A stretch of DNA of 64,000 nt. Origin: Corynebacterium spheniscorum. Lineage in GTDB: Bacteria; Actinomycetota; Actinomycetes; Mycobacteriales; Mycobacteriaceae. Shown here in pieces: positions 55,713 to 64,000 of this stretch (its first letter is position 1; the number at the start of each line of letters is the position of its first letter). The notes under the pieces are model-generated. The model had not been told where the DNA came from. It did not search any database and saw nothing but the letters and a program-made list of their open reading frames with translations. The stretch is from contig NZ_FOPJ01000001.1 of NCBI RefSeq assembly GCF_900113445.1, forward strand, positions 186,001 to 250,000, given 5' to 3'. A program made the position numbers and the translations under genes.

Positions 55713-57404
55713 CTAAAGCGGAATATTGCCGTGCTTCCGCGCCGGGCGATGAACCTTCTTCTCCCGGTACAGGCGCAAGTTGCGAATAATATGACCGCGG
55801 GTCTCCGAAGGCAGGATCACCGCATCAATCAGGCCGCGCTCGGCCGCCAAATAAGGATTCAACATGGTGTCTTCATAGGCGCGCTCAAACTCTGCGGCCA
55901 GTGCCTCCACATCCAAGCCTTCCTTCGATGCAGCAGCCAATTCCTTACGGTGGATGAATCCCACCGCACCCTTAGCGCCCATCACCGCAATCTGCGCGGT
56001 CGGCCAGGCCAGGTTCATATCCGCGCCCAGGCCCTTCGAACCCATCACGCAGTACGCACCACCATAGGCCTTGCGCATGGTCACGGTGATCTTCGGTACG
56101 GTCGCCTCGGCATAGGCATAAAGCAGCTTCGCCCCGCGCCGCAGGATACCTTCATATTCCTGGCCAGCGCCCGGCAAGAAGCCTGGTACATCTACCAGCA
56201 TCACAATCGGGATATTAAAGGCATCGCAGGTGCGCACAAAGCGTGCCGCCTTCTCCGAGGAGTCAATATCCAAACACCCAGCAAATTGTGTGGGTTGGTT
56301 GGCTACAAACCCCACCGATTCGCCTTCCATATGGCCAAAGGCAATCACCACGTTCTCCGCGCGATCCGCCTGGATCTCCAGGTACTCACCATCATCGGTG
56401 AGTGCTTCAATCACATCGCGCACATCATAAGGGATGGTGGGGGAGTCCGGAATAATGCTGTCCAGCGTCAGGTCTGTCTCGGAGATATTGTCCTCGATCG
56501 CACCCTCTTCCGGAATGCAATCCGCCCGCGGCGCATAAGAACGGTTATTAGAGGGCAAGAAAGTCAGCAGGTCATGCACCCAGTCCAGTGCCTCAGCATC
56601 GCTTACTGCGGTGTAGTGCGTGGTACCAGCGGTCGCCATATGGGTTGAGGCGCCACCTAATTCCTCCTGCGTGATCTCCTCACCGGTCACGGTCTTAATC
56701 ACATCCGGTCCGGTCACGAACATCTTGGAGGTCTTATCCACCATCACCACAAAGTCGGTCAGCGCCGGCGAATAAGCATTACCGCCCGCGCAAGCGCCCA
56801 TAATCACGGAAATCTGTGGCACCACACCGGAGTTATTCACGTTGTGCCAAAAAGTCCGCGCGATCATATCCAGCGATACCGCGCCGTCTTGGATGCGCGC
56901 ACCCGCACCTTCATAAAGACCAATCAGCGGGCGTCCGGTGGTCACAGCCAGCTCCATAATCTTGAGCATCTTTTCGCCATAAACTTCACCTAAAGCACCA
57001 CCAAAAACGGTGCCATCCTGGGAAAAGATGCAGACCTCGCGGCCATCAATGGTGCCCCAACCCGTCACAATGCCATCCGTGGCAGGTCGGCGTGCATCCA
57101 TCCCAAAAGCGGTGGTGCGGTGACGCGCTAATTGATCGGTCTCCACAAAGGATCCCTCATCAAGCAAATACGCCAAGCGCTCGCGCGCGGTCAGGCGATT
57201 CGCATCACGCACCTTCGCAAAAGCTTGCTCCCCCATGGGGGCAAGGGCTTCGGCGCGCCGGGCTTTAAGGTCAGCAATCCGACCTGCGGTGCTGTAATCA
57301 GGCGCGGCTTCAGACGCACTCTTCGGAGCGTCTACCGAGGCGTTTTCCGGGGCTGCGGAGGTGGAATCTACGGGAGATTCCGTCAAAGGTGAGGAAAAGG
57401 TCAT
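55713..57404 (-). CDS. accD1: Acyl-CoA carboxylase beta subunit AccD1
   Basis: 563 residues. Carboxyltransferase with [27 protein letters not shown] and a C-terminal RKHGNIPL, and a Ser/Ala/Pro-rich first 40 residues. In C. glutamicum AccD1 with AccBC and AccE makes malonyl-CoA, the entry to fatty acid synthesis. Divergent from birA. No ribosome site before the ATG; a minus-strand TAGTCT 12 bases upstream may be its -10. Confidence 0.93.
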   Translation of the reverse strand: MTFSSPLTESPVDSTSAAPENASVDAPKSASEAAPDYSTAGRIADLKARRAEALAPMGEQAFAKVRDANRLTARERLAYLLDEGSFVETDQLARHRTTAFGMDARRPATDGIVTGWGTIDGREVCIFSQDGTVFGGALGEVYGEKMLKIMELAVTTGRPLIGLYEGAGARIQDGAVSLDMIARTFWHNVNNSGVVPQISVIMGACAGGNAYSPALTDFVVMVDKTSKMFVTGPDVIKTVTGEEITQEELGGASTHMATAGTTHYTAVSDAEALDWVHDLLTFLPSNNRSYAPRADCIPEEGAIEDNISETDLTLDSIIPDSPTIPYDVRDVIEALTDDGEYLEIQADRAENVVIAFGHMEGESVGFVANQPTQFAGCLDIDSSEKAARFVRTCDAFNIPIVMLVDVPGFLPGAGQEYEGILRRGAKLLYAYAEATVPKITVTMRKAYGGAYCVMGSKGLGADMNLAWPTAQIAVMGAKGAVGFIHRKELAAASKEGLDVEALAAEFERAYEDTMLNPYLAAERGLIDAVILPSETRGHIIRNLRLYREKKVHRPARKHGNIPL

Positions 57405-57529
57405 GTTTGGCAGCGTAGACTACGGAGGCGTTAGTTTCCACAACAAAACACCAAAAATTTTCGGCGAATGATTGTTTTCCCAGCTAAACAGATATCAATT
57501 AGCTGAGAGTTCCCGAAAAACATACCGCC

Positions 57530-57542
57530 TGAACCTAGGTCA
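57530..57542. promoter_or_regulatory. TGAACCTAGGTCA palindrome in the accD1-birA divergent promoter region
   Basis: The central ACCTAGGT is a perfect 8-bp palindrome, flanked TGA/CA. It precedes the birA -10 and could bind a lipid or biotin regulator such as FasR; the assignment is inference. Confidence 0.35.
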
Positions 57543-57546
57543 TGCG

Positions 57547-57552
57547 TACTAT
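57547..57552 (+). promoter_or_regulatory. -10 hexamer of birA (leaderless)
   Basis: TACTAT ends 8 bases before the GTG at 57561; no ribosome site. Confidence 0.5.
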
Positions 57553-57560
57553 GTGCGTCT

Positions 57561-58391
57561 GTGAAGCAGAATTCCACCACCGCCCACACCCACTCCACGC
57601 CCGCCACCGATCGCTCGCCGCTTAACATCGAACACCTTCGCAGCGCACTAGGCGAACTCTATCCCCGCATCCTCCACAAATCAGAGGTGGGTTCTACGAA
57701 TGCTGAGCTTTTAGCCGCCGATGAGAGCACTCCTTCCGGTAGCTTGCTGCTTTCCGAGATCCAAACTGCAGGTCGCGGGAGATTGGGACGGCGTTGGGAG
57801 GCTCCCGAAGGTAGCCAACTCGCATTCTCCTTATTGCTGAGATTGCGAGACTTAGAGCGCGTTGGGATGCTGCCACTTGCCGCCGGGGTAGCAATCACCG
57901 ATGTCATCCCCGGAACCTCCCTGAAATGGCCCAATGACGTGCTCCTTCAAGGAAGAAAACTCTGCGGTATCTTGGCCGAAGCTAACCACCTCGATACCAA
58001 CCCCACCGTGGTGCTTGGCATCGGCATCAATGTCTCCTTAACCGAAGAAGAACTTCCCGTTGCGCACGCCATCTCTCTTCGTCTCGCCGGCATCAGCACG
58101 CCGCGTGAAGAACTCGCCATCACTGTGCTGCGCGCGCTGCATCACCGCATCACCCAATGGCAAGAAAACCCCGAAGCACTCATGGCTGATTATCGGCGGG
58201 TCTGCCGCAGCATCGGCGCTGATGTAAAAGTCAGCCTCCCGCGCGGTCGCGAACTTTTTGGCACTGTCAGCGGCATCGGTGATGCCGGGCACCTCCTGGT
58301 CCGCGATCACGCTGGGCAGGAGCACTCGCTATCTGCTGGCGATGTTGAGCATCTTCGCCCAGCCGATGGTGGCAATTACACTTCAAGCTAG
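57561..58391 (+). CDS. birA: Biotin-[acetyl-CoA-carboxylase] ligase BirA
   Basis: 276 residues, class I: no N-terminal DNA-binding HTH. Ligase motif QTAGRGRLGRRW (about 69-80), LKWPNDVLLQGRKLCGIL (about 119-136) and GIGINV are intact. Biotinylates AccBC and Pyc, both within this window. Divergent from accD1. Confidence 0.94.
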   Translation: MKQNSTTAHTHSTPATDRSPLNIEHLRSALGELYPRILHKSEVGSTNAELLAADESTPSGSLLLSEIQTAGRGRLGRRWEAPEGSQLAFSLLLRLRDLERVGMLPLAAGVAITDVIPGTSLKWPNDVLLQGRKLCGILAEANHLDTNPTVVLGIGINVSLTEEELPVAHAISLRLAGISTPREELAITVLRALHHRITQWQENPEALMADYRRVCRSIGADVKVSLPRGRELFGTVSGIGDAGHLLVRDHAGQEHSLSAGDVEHLRPADGGNYTSS

Positions 58392-58426
58392 ACCCAGCAC
58401 CCACAAGGAGGGGAACCCCGCGCACC

Positions 58427-58885
58427 ATGGCACCGCCCAAACTCGAAACCGGTGAAAGCCTGCAGGTGGATCTCAGCGCGCCTCTCAGCCGATTGCTATA
58501 CCCCGCGATGGAGCTCGTGCTATGGACCGGCCTGTGTTGGATAGCCCTTGGCTGGCTATTCCAACAAGGCAGCCCAGAGCTGCATCGCACACTGGTGCTC
58601 ATTCTCTGGTTAGTGCTGGTTGCGTGGCGTTTTCTGCTGCCCTATATCCACAACCGTCGCGAGATTTTCCGGGTCACAGATCACCGCATTATTACCCGCG
58701 GCGGCAAGCTAGGCACCCGCATGGAATCCATCCCGCTGGAATGGATCAGCGCGGTGCGTCGCAAGCGGTCCACTGTCTATATTTGGATCATCAACCGGCC
58801 CCAACCCCTAGCCTTTTATCGGGTGCCCAAAGCCAAAGCAGTATGCGAAAGAATCAGCTCACTAACCGGGGTCGGTACTCCCTAA
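58427..58885 (+). CDS. Membrane PH-domain protein
   Basis: 152 residues, two helices (about 25-70) then a bacterial PH fold (FRVTDHRIITRGGKLGTR, IPLEWISAVRR, VYIWIINRPQPLAFYRVP). A third PH-type protein in this window, unlike the YdbS/YdbT pair in sequence. Neighbours birA and purK suggest no function. AGGAGG lies 14 bases upstream. Confidence 0.75.
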   Translation: MAPPKLETGESLQVDLSAPLSRLLYPAMELVLWTGLCWIALGWLFQQGSPELHRTLVLILWLVLVAWRFLLPYIHNRREIFRVTDHRIITRGGKLGTRMESIPLEWISAVRRKRSTVYIWIINRPQPLAFYRVPKAKAVCERISSLTGVGTP

Positions 58886-58935
58886 GGGGGCATGAGGGGG
58901 TACCTAGGTAGGGGGAGTGTGTTCCGCACGCTAGC

Positions 58936-58941
58936 TAATAT
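58936..58941 (+). promoter_or_regulatory. -10 hexamer of purK (leaderless)
   Basis: TAATAT ends 7 bases before ATG 58949; no ribosome site. Confidence 0.55.
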
Positions 58942-58948
58942 CAGCGCC

Positions 58949-60190
58949 ATGACTCCTCGCCCTGTCTCCGAACCGCGTCCGGATGAATTCGGTCGTCCTT
59001 CAGCTCATGCCCCTGGTTCCGCTACCGTCGCCGTCATTGGTGACGGCCAACTAGCCCGCATGATGCACACCGCCGCCATCGAGTTGGGCCAATCCCTTCG
59101 TCTTTTGGCCGGTTCCCCAGATGCATCCGCCGCCCAAGTGTGCGCCGACGTGGTGCTGGGCGACTATAAGGACTTAGCGGACCTACGCCGGGCAGCTGAA
59201 GGTTGCGATGCCTTAACCTTCGACCATGAGCACGTCCCCAATGAGCATCTCAATATCCTCATCGCCAATGGCATTGCCGTAGAACCGCGCCCCAGCGCAT
59301 TGATCTACGCCCAAGATAAATTGCTCATGCGCCAGCGCCTTAAAGAACTCGGAGTCCCGGTTCCGGTTTTTGCGGAGATCACCTCCACCGAAGATGCCAG
59401 CGCCTTCTGGGCAAAAACCGAGGGCCAGGTGTGCCTAAAAACCCGGCGCGGTGGTTATGACGGCCACGGCGTGTGGTTCCCCGAATCCGAAGAAGAATTC
59501 TGCCAGCTCGTTAGCGAATTAACAGCCAAAGATGCCCCACTGATGGCGGAACGCAAGGTCGCATTAGACCGCGAACTCTCCGCCATGGTCGCCCGTCGCC
59601 AAAGCGGAGAAGTAAGAGGCTGGCCAGTAGTGGAATCTGTCCAGCGTGATGGCATCTGCGCTGAAGCTATTGCGCCTGCCCCAGGTCTTGATGAGAAGCT
59701 CGAAGCCCAAGCCCGCGAGATTGCACTGAAGGTAGCCGAAGGCTTAGGTGTTACCGGTGTACTGGCGGTGGAGTTATTCGAAGCCGCTGGGGAGATCTCT
59801 GTTAATGAGCTCGCCATGCGCCCGCATAACACCGGTCACTGGACCCAAGATGGCTGCATCACCAGCCAATTCGAGCAACACCTCCGTGCCGTTTTGGATC
59901 AACCCTTAGGCGCTACCGATGCCACTGCCGCAGTCACCGTCATGGCGAATGTACTAGGTGCTGCCGAGGATCCAGACATGCCCATGTCAGAACGCGTTGC
60001 CCATGTTCACCAACGTTTCCCCCAAGCCAAAGTGCACCTTTATGGCAAGACTCATCGTCCCGGACGGAAGATCGGACACGTCAACCTATGTGGTGAAGAT
60101 GTGGCAGAAACACGCCATAATGCGCAGCTAGCCGCAGGCTTCCTCGTTCATGCCCGCTGGGCTGACCAAGACGCTGACCAAGCTAGCTAA
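58949..60190 (+). CDS. purK: 5-(carboxyamino)imidazole ribonucleotide synthase PurK
   Basis: ATP-grasp enzyme of purine synthesis, making N5-CAIR for PurE. About 413 residues; IGDGQLARM (nucleotide-site glycine loop), KTRRGGYDGHGV and ELAMRPHNTGHWTQDGC are present. ATG 58949 is chosen because of the -10 at 58936; a 19-residue upstream extension (starting at 58892) is not conserved. First of purK-purE. Confidence 0.94.
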   Translation: MTPRPVSEPRPDEFGRPSAHAPGSATVAVIGDGQLARMMHTAAIELGQSLRLLAGSPDASAAQVCADVVLGDYKDLADLRRAAEGCDALTFDHEHVPNEHLNILIANGIAVEPRPSALIYAQDKLLMRQRLKELGVPVPVFAEITSTEDASAFWAKTEGQVCLKTRRGGYDGHGVWFPESEEEFCQLVSELTAKDAPLMAERKVALDRELSAMVARRQSGEVRGWPVVESVQRDGICAEAIAPAPGLDEKLEAQAREIALKVAEGLGVTGVLAVELFEAAGEISVNELAMRPHNTGHWTQDGCITSQFEQHLRAVLDQPLGATDATAAVTVMANVLGAAEDPDMPMSERVAHVHQRFPQAKVHLYGKTHRPGRKIGHVNLCGEDVAETRHNAQLAAGFLVHARWADQDADQAS

Positions 60191-60256
60191 ATCACCAGCT
60201 AAAGCACCTGGAAGCTAGGCTTAAGACAAGTACGTTCATGATTTAAGGAGTTCAAA

Positions 60257-60757
60257 ATGACGCCGCGTGTGGGCCTGATTATGGGGTCAGATTCTGATTG
60301 GCCAACAGTACAACCTGCCGCCGAAGTTCTCGCTGAATTCGGAGTGCCCTTCGAGGTCGCTGTGGTTTCTGCGCACCGTACCCCCGAAAAGATGCTGGCC
60401 TACGCCAAAAATGCGCACCTTAATGGCGTCAGAGTCATTATCGCCTGCGCAGGTGGAGCAGCCCACCTTCCCGGCATGGTGGCCTCAGCAACCCCGCTGC
60501 CGGTCATTGGCGTGCCACGCGCACTCGACAACCTTGATGGCTTGGATAGTTTGCTCTCCATCGTGCAGATGCCAGCCGGCGTCCCGGTCGCCACGGTGTC
60601 CATTGATGGTGCCAAGAATGCTGGCCTTTTGGCACTTCGCATCTTAGGCGCAGAAGATGAAAACATCCGTGAGCAGATGGTGCAATACCAAGAGGACCTT
60701 AAAACTCAGGTGGCTCAAAAAGAAGAAGCTTTAAGAAAGCGCCTCATGGGGGAGTAG
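60257..60757 (+). CDS. purE: 5-(carboxyamino)imidazole ribonucleotide mutase PurE
   Basis: 166 residues, class I Pur[17 protein letters not shown] and [11 protein letters not shown], then [12 protein letters not shown]. Converts N5-CAIR to CAIR, following PurK. AAGGAG is 6 bases before the ATG; the gap to purK is 66 bases. Confidence 0.96.
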   Translation: MTPRVGLIMGSDSDWPTVQPAAEVLAEFGVPFEVAVVSAHRTPEKMLAYAKNAHLNGVRVIIACAGGAAHLPGMVASATPLPVIGVPRALDNLDGLDSLLSIVQMPAGVPVATVSIDGAKNAGLLALRILGAEDENIREQMVQYQEDLKTQVAQKEEALRKRLMGE

Positions 60758-61137
60758 CTACCGCGCTGCTGGCTGCTACGCCACGGCCACCGCACCCCTG
60801 CCACCGGTGCCGCACCGCCATGAGCTACCCTCATCCCACCGAGGACCTTCCATCCTTCCGGCAAACATCCCGGCAAACTTCCCTTTTCCTGCATTAATGC
60901 TCCCTTTGGGATCTATCCCTGAGGACATCTGATGTGTAGTGTTTAAAGGTGAATAGCGGAAACGATTCTCGCATCGCCGACGCTCAGCAAAGGCCCACAC
61001 GCCCCAAGCCCAAGGCATCAGACCTCAAGGCCCCACACCTTAAACGCCGAGCTTCTCGCTGAGCCCACCGCGCTGCGTTAAGCGTTGCGCATATCGCATC
61101 CCCCTTTTCACCTCGGATCAGAGGAGTTGCCCCCGTC
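60758..61137. other. 380-base control region before the PTS genes
   Basis: C-rich at first, with a direct repeat CCGGCAAAC (about 60857 and 60873). A TAATGC/TTTAAAGG zone near 60940-60960 could hold a promoter, but no GlxR or operator motif was found. GAGGAG lies 13 bases before the EIICB ATG. Confidence 0.5.
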
Positions 61138-62757
61138 ATGAGTGCTACAACCGGGACCAACACTGGCCCCACGCCTCTAGACTCAACCGCCACCGCCTCC
61201 GCCCCGCAACGTCCCGTACCTAAGGGCAAGGCTTTCAAAACAATGCAGAAGGTCGGCAAGGCCTTCATGCTCCCGATCGCCATTTTGCCGGCCGCAGGTC
61301 TCCTGCTCGGTATTGGTGGCGCACTTTCTAACCCGACCACTGTCGCCGCCTACCCGGTGCTCGATAACCCCGCCCTGCAGGGGGTCTTCACCGTCATGGC
61401 GGATGCCGGCAGCGTTATCTTCGCCAACCTCGCACTACTGCTGTCCATCGGCCTGTGCATCGGCCTCGCCAAGCGCGATAAAGGCACCGCGGCCCTCGCC
61501 GGCGTGGTCGGCTACCTGGTGATGACCGGCACCACCGCCTCCCTGCTGAAGGTATTCAACCCCGATGGCCAAGCCATCGACACCGGCATCATCGGCGCCC
61601 TGGTCATCGGTGCCGTGGCGGTTACTTTGCACAACCGCTACCACAATATTCAGCTACCCGCGGTGCTTGGCTTTTTCGGCGGTTCCCGCTTCGTCCCCAT
61701 TGTCACCGCCGGTTCCGCCCTGCTCATCGGCGCCGCTTTCTACCTCATCTGGCCGCCCTTCCAGCACCTGCTGGTCATCGCGGGCGAAGGCATGGCCTCC
61801 CTCGGTGTGGTCGGCACCTTCCTCTATGGCTTCCTGCTCCGCCTTTCCGGCGCGGTCGGCCTGCACCACACCATCTACCCCATGTTCTGGTACACCGAGC
61901 TCGGTGGCGTAGAAACAGTTGCCGGCCAATCCGTGGTCGGTGCCCAAAAGATCTTCTTCGCCCAGCTCGCCGACCCCGCACACCAGGGCCTGTTCACCGA
62001 AGGCACCCGCTACTTCGCCGGCCGCTTCGACACCATGATGTTCGGCCTACCCGGTGCCGCGCTGGCTATGTACCATTGCGTGCCTAAGGAACGTCGCCGC
62101 CGCTACGCCGGCCTTTTCCTCGGTGTCGCCCTGACCTCCTTTATCACCGGTATCACCGAACCTCTGGAATTCATGTTCCTCTTTGTTGCCCCGGTGCTCT
62201 ACGTGGTCCACGCTTTCTTCGATGGCCTCAGCTTTGCCATCGCTGATCTGCTGCAAATCCGCATCGGTAATACCTTCTCCGGCGGTTTGATCGACTACCT
62301 GCTCTTCGGTGTTTTCCAAGGCCAAGACAAGACCCACTGGATGTATGTCATCCCGGTCGGCATCTTCTGGTTCGCGCTCTACTACGTGGTCTTCCGTTGG
62401 TATGTCCGCCGCTTCCAGGTTGCTACCCCCGGCCACCTCAGCGACACCGAAGCAGATTCCGGGGCTGCCGCCACCGCTGCTTCTTCCGCCAGCACCCCCA
62501 AGAAGGATGCTCTGCGCGCTGAATCCGAGCAGATCCTCGCCGCCTTGGGTGGCCCGGAAAACATTGAGGATATTGATGCCTGCATCACCCGCCTGCGCGT
62601 CTCCGTCCGTGACTCCGCACAGGTCGATCGCGATCGCCTCAAGGGGCTCGGTGCCGCGGATGTTTTCGATGTCTCCGGCGGCGTGCAGGCCGTCTATGGC
62701 GCTAAGGCCGTCCTGTACAAGAACACCATTGCGGATATCCTCGGAATAGACGACTAA
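61138..62757 (+). CDS. PTS glucose/N-acetylglucosamine-family EIICB component
   Basis: 539 residues. EIIC membrane domain (about 30-420) with GITEPLEFMFLFVAPVLY, then EIIB with phosphorylated Cys482 in DIDACITRLRVSV. EIIC-EIIB order without EIIA differs from C. glutamicum PtsG (IIBCA) and is closer to NagE-like layouts. The EIIA partner is the next gene. Substrate (glucose or GlcNAc) not resolved. Confidence 0.88.
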   Translation: MSATTGTNTGPTPLDSTATASAPQRPVPKGKAFKTMQKVGKAFMLPIAILPAAGLLLGIGGALSNPTTVAAYPVLDNPALQGVFTVMADAGSVIFANLALLLSIGLCIGLAKRDKGTAALAGVVGYLVMTGTTASLLKVFNPDGQAIDTGIIGALVIGAVAVTLHNRYHNIQLPAVLGFFGGSRFVPIVTAGSALLIGAAFYLIWPPFQHLLVIAGEGMASLGVVGTFLYGFLLRLSGAVGLHHTIYPMFWYTELGGVETVAGQSVVGAQKIFFAQLADPAHQGLFTEGTRYFAGRFDTMMFGLPGAALAMYHCVPKERRRRYAGLFLGVALTSFITGITEPLEFMFLFVAPVLYVVHAFFDGLSFAIADLLQIRIGNTFSGGLIDYLLFGVFQGQDKTHWMYVIPVGIFWFALYYVVFRWYVRRFQVATPGHLSDTEADSGAAATAASSASTPKKDALRAESEQILAALGGPENIEDIDACITRLRVSVRDSAQVDRDRLKGLGAADVFDVSGGVQAVYGAKAVLYKNTIADILGIDD

Positions 62758-62789
62758 TCCGCGCACAACCATCTCGATTTGGAGGAATA

Positions 62790-63275
62790 ATGTTCGGCTT
62801 CGGCAAGAAGAAGAAAACTGCAGGTACGGCGATCGTTTCGCCCACTGCAGGTAAAATCCTGCCGCTCAGCGAGGTCCCAGACCCCGCATTCTCTGGTGGC
62901 GCCCTCGGCGAAGGTTTCGCTGTGGACACCGCCGGTGATGAAATCTGCTCGCCCGTTTCCGGCGACATCATCGTTCTTTTCCCCACCGGCCACGCCTTCG
63001 CGGTGCGCGCCGATTCCGGGGTAGAGGTCCTCGTTCACATCGGTGTCGATACCGTCAGCCTCAAGGGCGATGGCTTCACCAAGATCAAGGCCCAGGGCGA
63101 TCGCGTCGAAGCTGGCGAACCGGTCGTCCGCCTCGATAATCGCGAAGAAACCGCCACCAAGGTTCCTTCCCTGGCCACCATCGTGGTGGTCTCCAATGGC
63201 CAGAAATTCGCCACCAGCGAGCTCTCCATGGACGCTGCCGCCGGCGAAACCGTCATGACCGCCACCGAGAAATAA
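62790..63275 (+). CDS. PTS glucose-type EIIA component (Crr-like)
   Basis: 161 residues, free-standing EIIA-Glc fold with active His83 in VLVHIGVDTV and the auxiliary His68 in PTGHAFAV. Hands phosphate from HPr to the EIICB encoded just upstream (32-base gap; GGAGG before ATG). Confidence 0.93.
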   Translation: MFGFGKKKKTAGTAIVSPTAGKILPLSEVPDPAFSGGALGEGFAVDTAGDEICSPVSGDIIVLFPTGHAFAVRADSGVEVLVHIGVDTVSLKGDGFTKIKAQGDRVEAGEPVVRLDNREETATKVPSLATIVVVSNGQKFATSELSMDAAAGETVMTATEK

Positions 63276-63292
63276 TTCTCCGCACACAGCAC

Positions 63293-63321
63293 ACTCCCAG
63301 GGCATTCGTCCTGGGAGTTTT
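63293..63321 (+). terminator. Intrinsic terminator of the PTS operon
   Basis: ACTCCCAGG pairs with CCTGGGAGT (63293-63301, 63310-63318), followed by TTTGC. Confidence 0.9.
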
Positions 63322-63350
63322 GCTTTACTCGAGACCCGGTGGCTGGGCGG

Positions 63351-63575
63351 TTATTTTTTGCTGCGGGTATATCTCCACAGGGAAGTTTGACACACCACCA
63401 TCACTAAAGCGAGAACAGCGGGCCATAACGCCGGTTCTGGCTGCAGCAAATTCAGCACTGCTTGGATTACCGCTACCACCGTGAAAAACCCCGAGAACCC
63501 CAATGCCGCATCCCATTGCAATTCACGGCGCCGCGAAGCGCTGTGGTCCACATCCTGAGGTTCTTTTCGCGACAT
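63351..63575 (-). CDS. Small two-helix membrane protein
   Basis: 74 residues with helices near LGFSGFFTVVAVIQAVLNLL and WPAVLALVMVVCQTSLW, charged N-terminus rich in Arg/Glu/Asp. ATG 63575 is preceded by a TACCCT hexamer 8 bases upstream and no ribosome site, so it may be leaderless; a GTG 6 bases earlier is possible. Function unknown. Confidence 0.65.
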   Translation of the reverse strand: MSRKEPQDVDHSASRRRELQWDAALGFSGFFTVVAVIQAVLNLLQPEPALWPAVLALVMVVCQTSLWRYTRSKK

Positions 63576-63600
63576 AGACACCTAGGGTAGCAGCGCAACC

Positions 63601-64000
63601 TTAGGCCTTAACACCGCCAGCCGTCAGGCCCGAAACGATCCGCTTCTGGAAGAGCAACACCATAATGATCAGCGGAATAGTCACCAAAGATCCCGCCGCC
63701 ATAATCGAGGCATAAGGGAACTCAAAGGAACTCGGCCCCGAGAAGCGCGCAATCGCCACCGTCACCGGTTCAGTATCCGTAGTCGATAGCTGCTTGGCCA
63801 ACATGAACTCATTCCAGGTAGCAATGAAAGCCAAAATCGCGGTGGTAAATAATGCCGGCGCCGCCAGCGGTAAGAGTACTTTCCTAAACGCCTGCCCACG
63901 GCTAGCACCATCAACCCGGGCTGCTTCCTCCAACTCCCAAGGCAGCTGGCGGAAGAAACTCACCAAGGTATAAATCGTCAGCGGCAACGCAAAAGAAATA
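63601..64000 (-). CDS. Carbohydrate ABC transporter permease (MalG-type, partial)
   Basis: C-terminal about 130 residues of a permease; the N-terminus is beyond the right edge. The coupling-loop EEAARVDGASRGQAFRKVLLPLAAPA and the final FQKRIVSGLTAGGVKA are typical of the sugar-permease family. Confidence 0.88.
   Translation of the reverse strand, partial: ISFALPLTIYTLVSFFRQLPWELEEAARVDGASRGQAFRKVLLPLAAPALFTTAILAFIATWNEFMLAKQLSTTDTEPVTVAIARFSGPSSFEFPYASIMAAGSLVTIPLIIMVLLFQKRIVSGLTAGGVKA

Noticed and set aside
60776..61018. An 80-codon minus-strand frame before the PTS gene
   Set aside because: Low-complexity translation without ribosome site; region is better seen as the PTS leader.

Overview
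The window is a 64 kb stretch of chromosome from an actinobacterium that I place in the genus Corynebacterium. The reasons are a monomeric 738-residue isocitrate dehydrogenase, a methionine pathway of the metY-metX type, a prpDBC cluster with a divergent PrpR, an accBC - thtR - ATP-grasp - maf - accE - accD2 - accD1 - birA - purK - purE neighbourhood, and an mntABCD-mntR operon. I cannot name the species. There is no rRNA, tRNA, CRISPR array, insertion sequence or prophage that I can see. The content is mostly core metabolism and transport, with several small or poorly known genes.

Layout. 1-2.7 kb: metQ-metN-metI methionine importer (minus strand, metI cut by the left edge), with a terminator between metQ and metN and two McbR-like boxes upstream. 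2.9-7.8 kb: error-prone polymerase DnaE2, then two membrane-anchored PH-domain proteins. 7.9-12.3 kb: a Mn/Zn ABC importer with its DtxR-family regulator. 12.3-16.6 kb: a 32-codon membrane ORF, trmL, folD, a DUF3017 gene, and metY-metX. 16.8-26 kb: icd, an MFS exporter, xthA, a 63-residue membrane protein, trpS, a YihY/BrkB protein, a J-domain-like/RDD fusion, and a D,D-carboxypeptidase. 26.2-29.9 kb: a DUF222-HNH nuclease with an SOS-box-like site, an internally duplicated unknown protein, an NlpC/P60 protein lacking a signal peptide, and its small helical partner. 29.9-34.2 kb: upp, an XRE regulator, an M20 amidohydrolase and lpdA. 34.2-43 kb: prpR, prpDBC (propionyl-CoA to pyruvate plus succinate) and pyc (pyruvate to oxaloacetate). 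43-47.1 kb: a polyamine-type ABC importer. 47.4-58.4 kb: the acyl-CoA carboxylase block: biotin-carrying alpha subunit, two beta subunits, two epsilon-type subunits and biotin ligase. 58.4-64 kb: a PH protein, purK-purE, a PTS EIICB plus separate EIIA, a small membrane protein, and the end of a sugar ABC permease.

How the parts fit. Biotin ligase (BirA) sits with its clients AccBC and Pyc. AccBC pairs with AccD1/AccD2 and epsilon subunits to make malonyl-CoA or related products. PrpDBC and Pyc both feed C3/C4 metabolism. The metY and metQ control regions carry similar McbR-type boxes, so sulfur-amino-acid synthesis and methionine import are probably repressed together.

Two habits recur. Many genes (dnaE2, folD, upp, birA, purK, accD2, the MFS gene, the 75-residue membrane protein) have a -10 hexamer 6-9 bases before the start codon and no Shine-Dalgarno, which points to leaderless mRNAs and corrects several start codons. 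In addition, three convergent gene pairs overlap tail to tail by 44-65 bp. No wholly new multi-gene system is evident. The best leads are the J-domain/RDD fusion, the SOS-linked HNH gene, the second epsilon subunit gene, the signal-less NlpC/P60 pair, the duplicated-domain protein, and a structured leader before the ATP-grasp gene.
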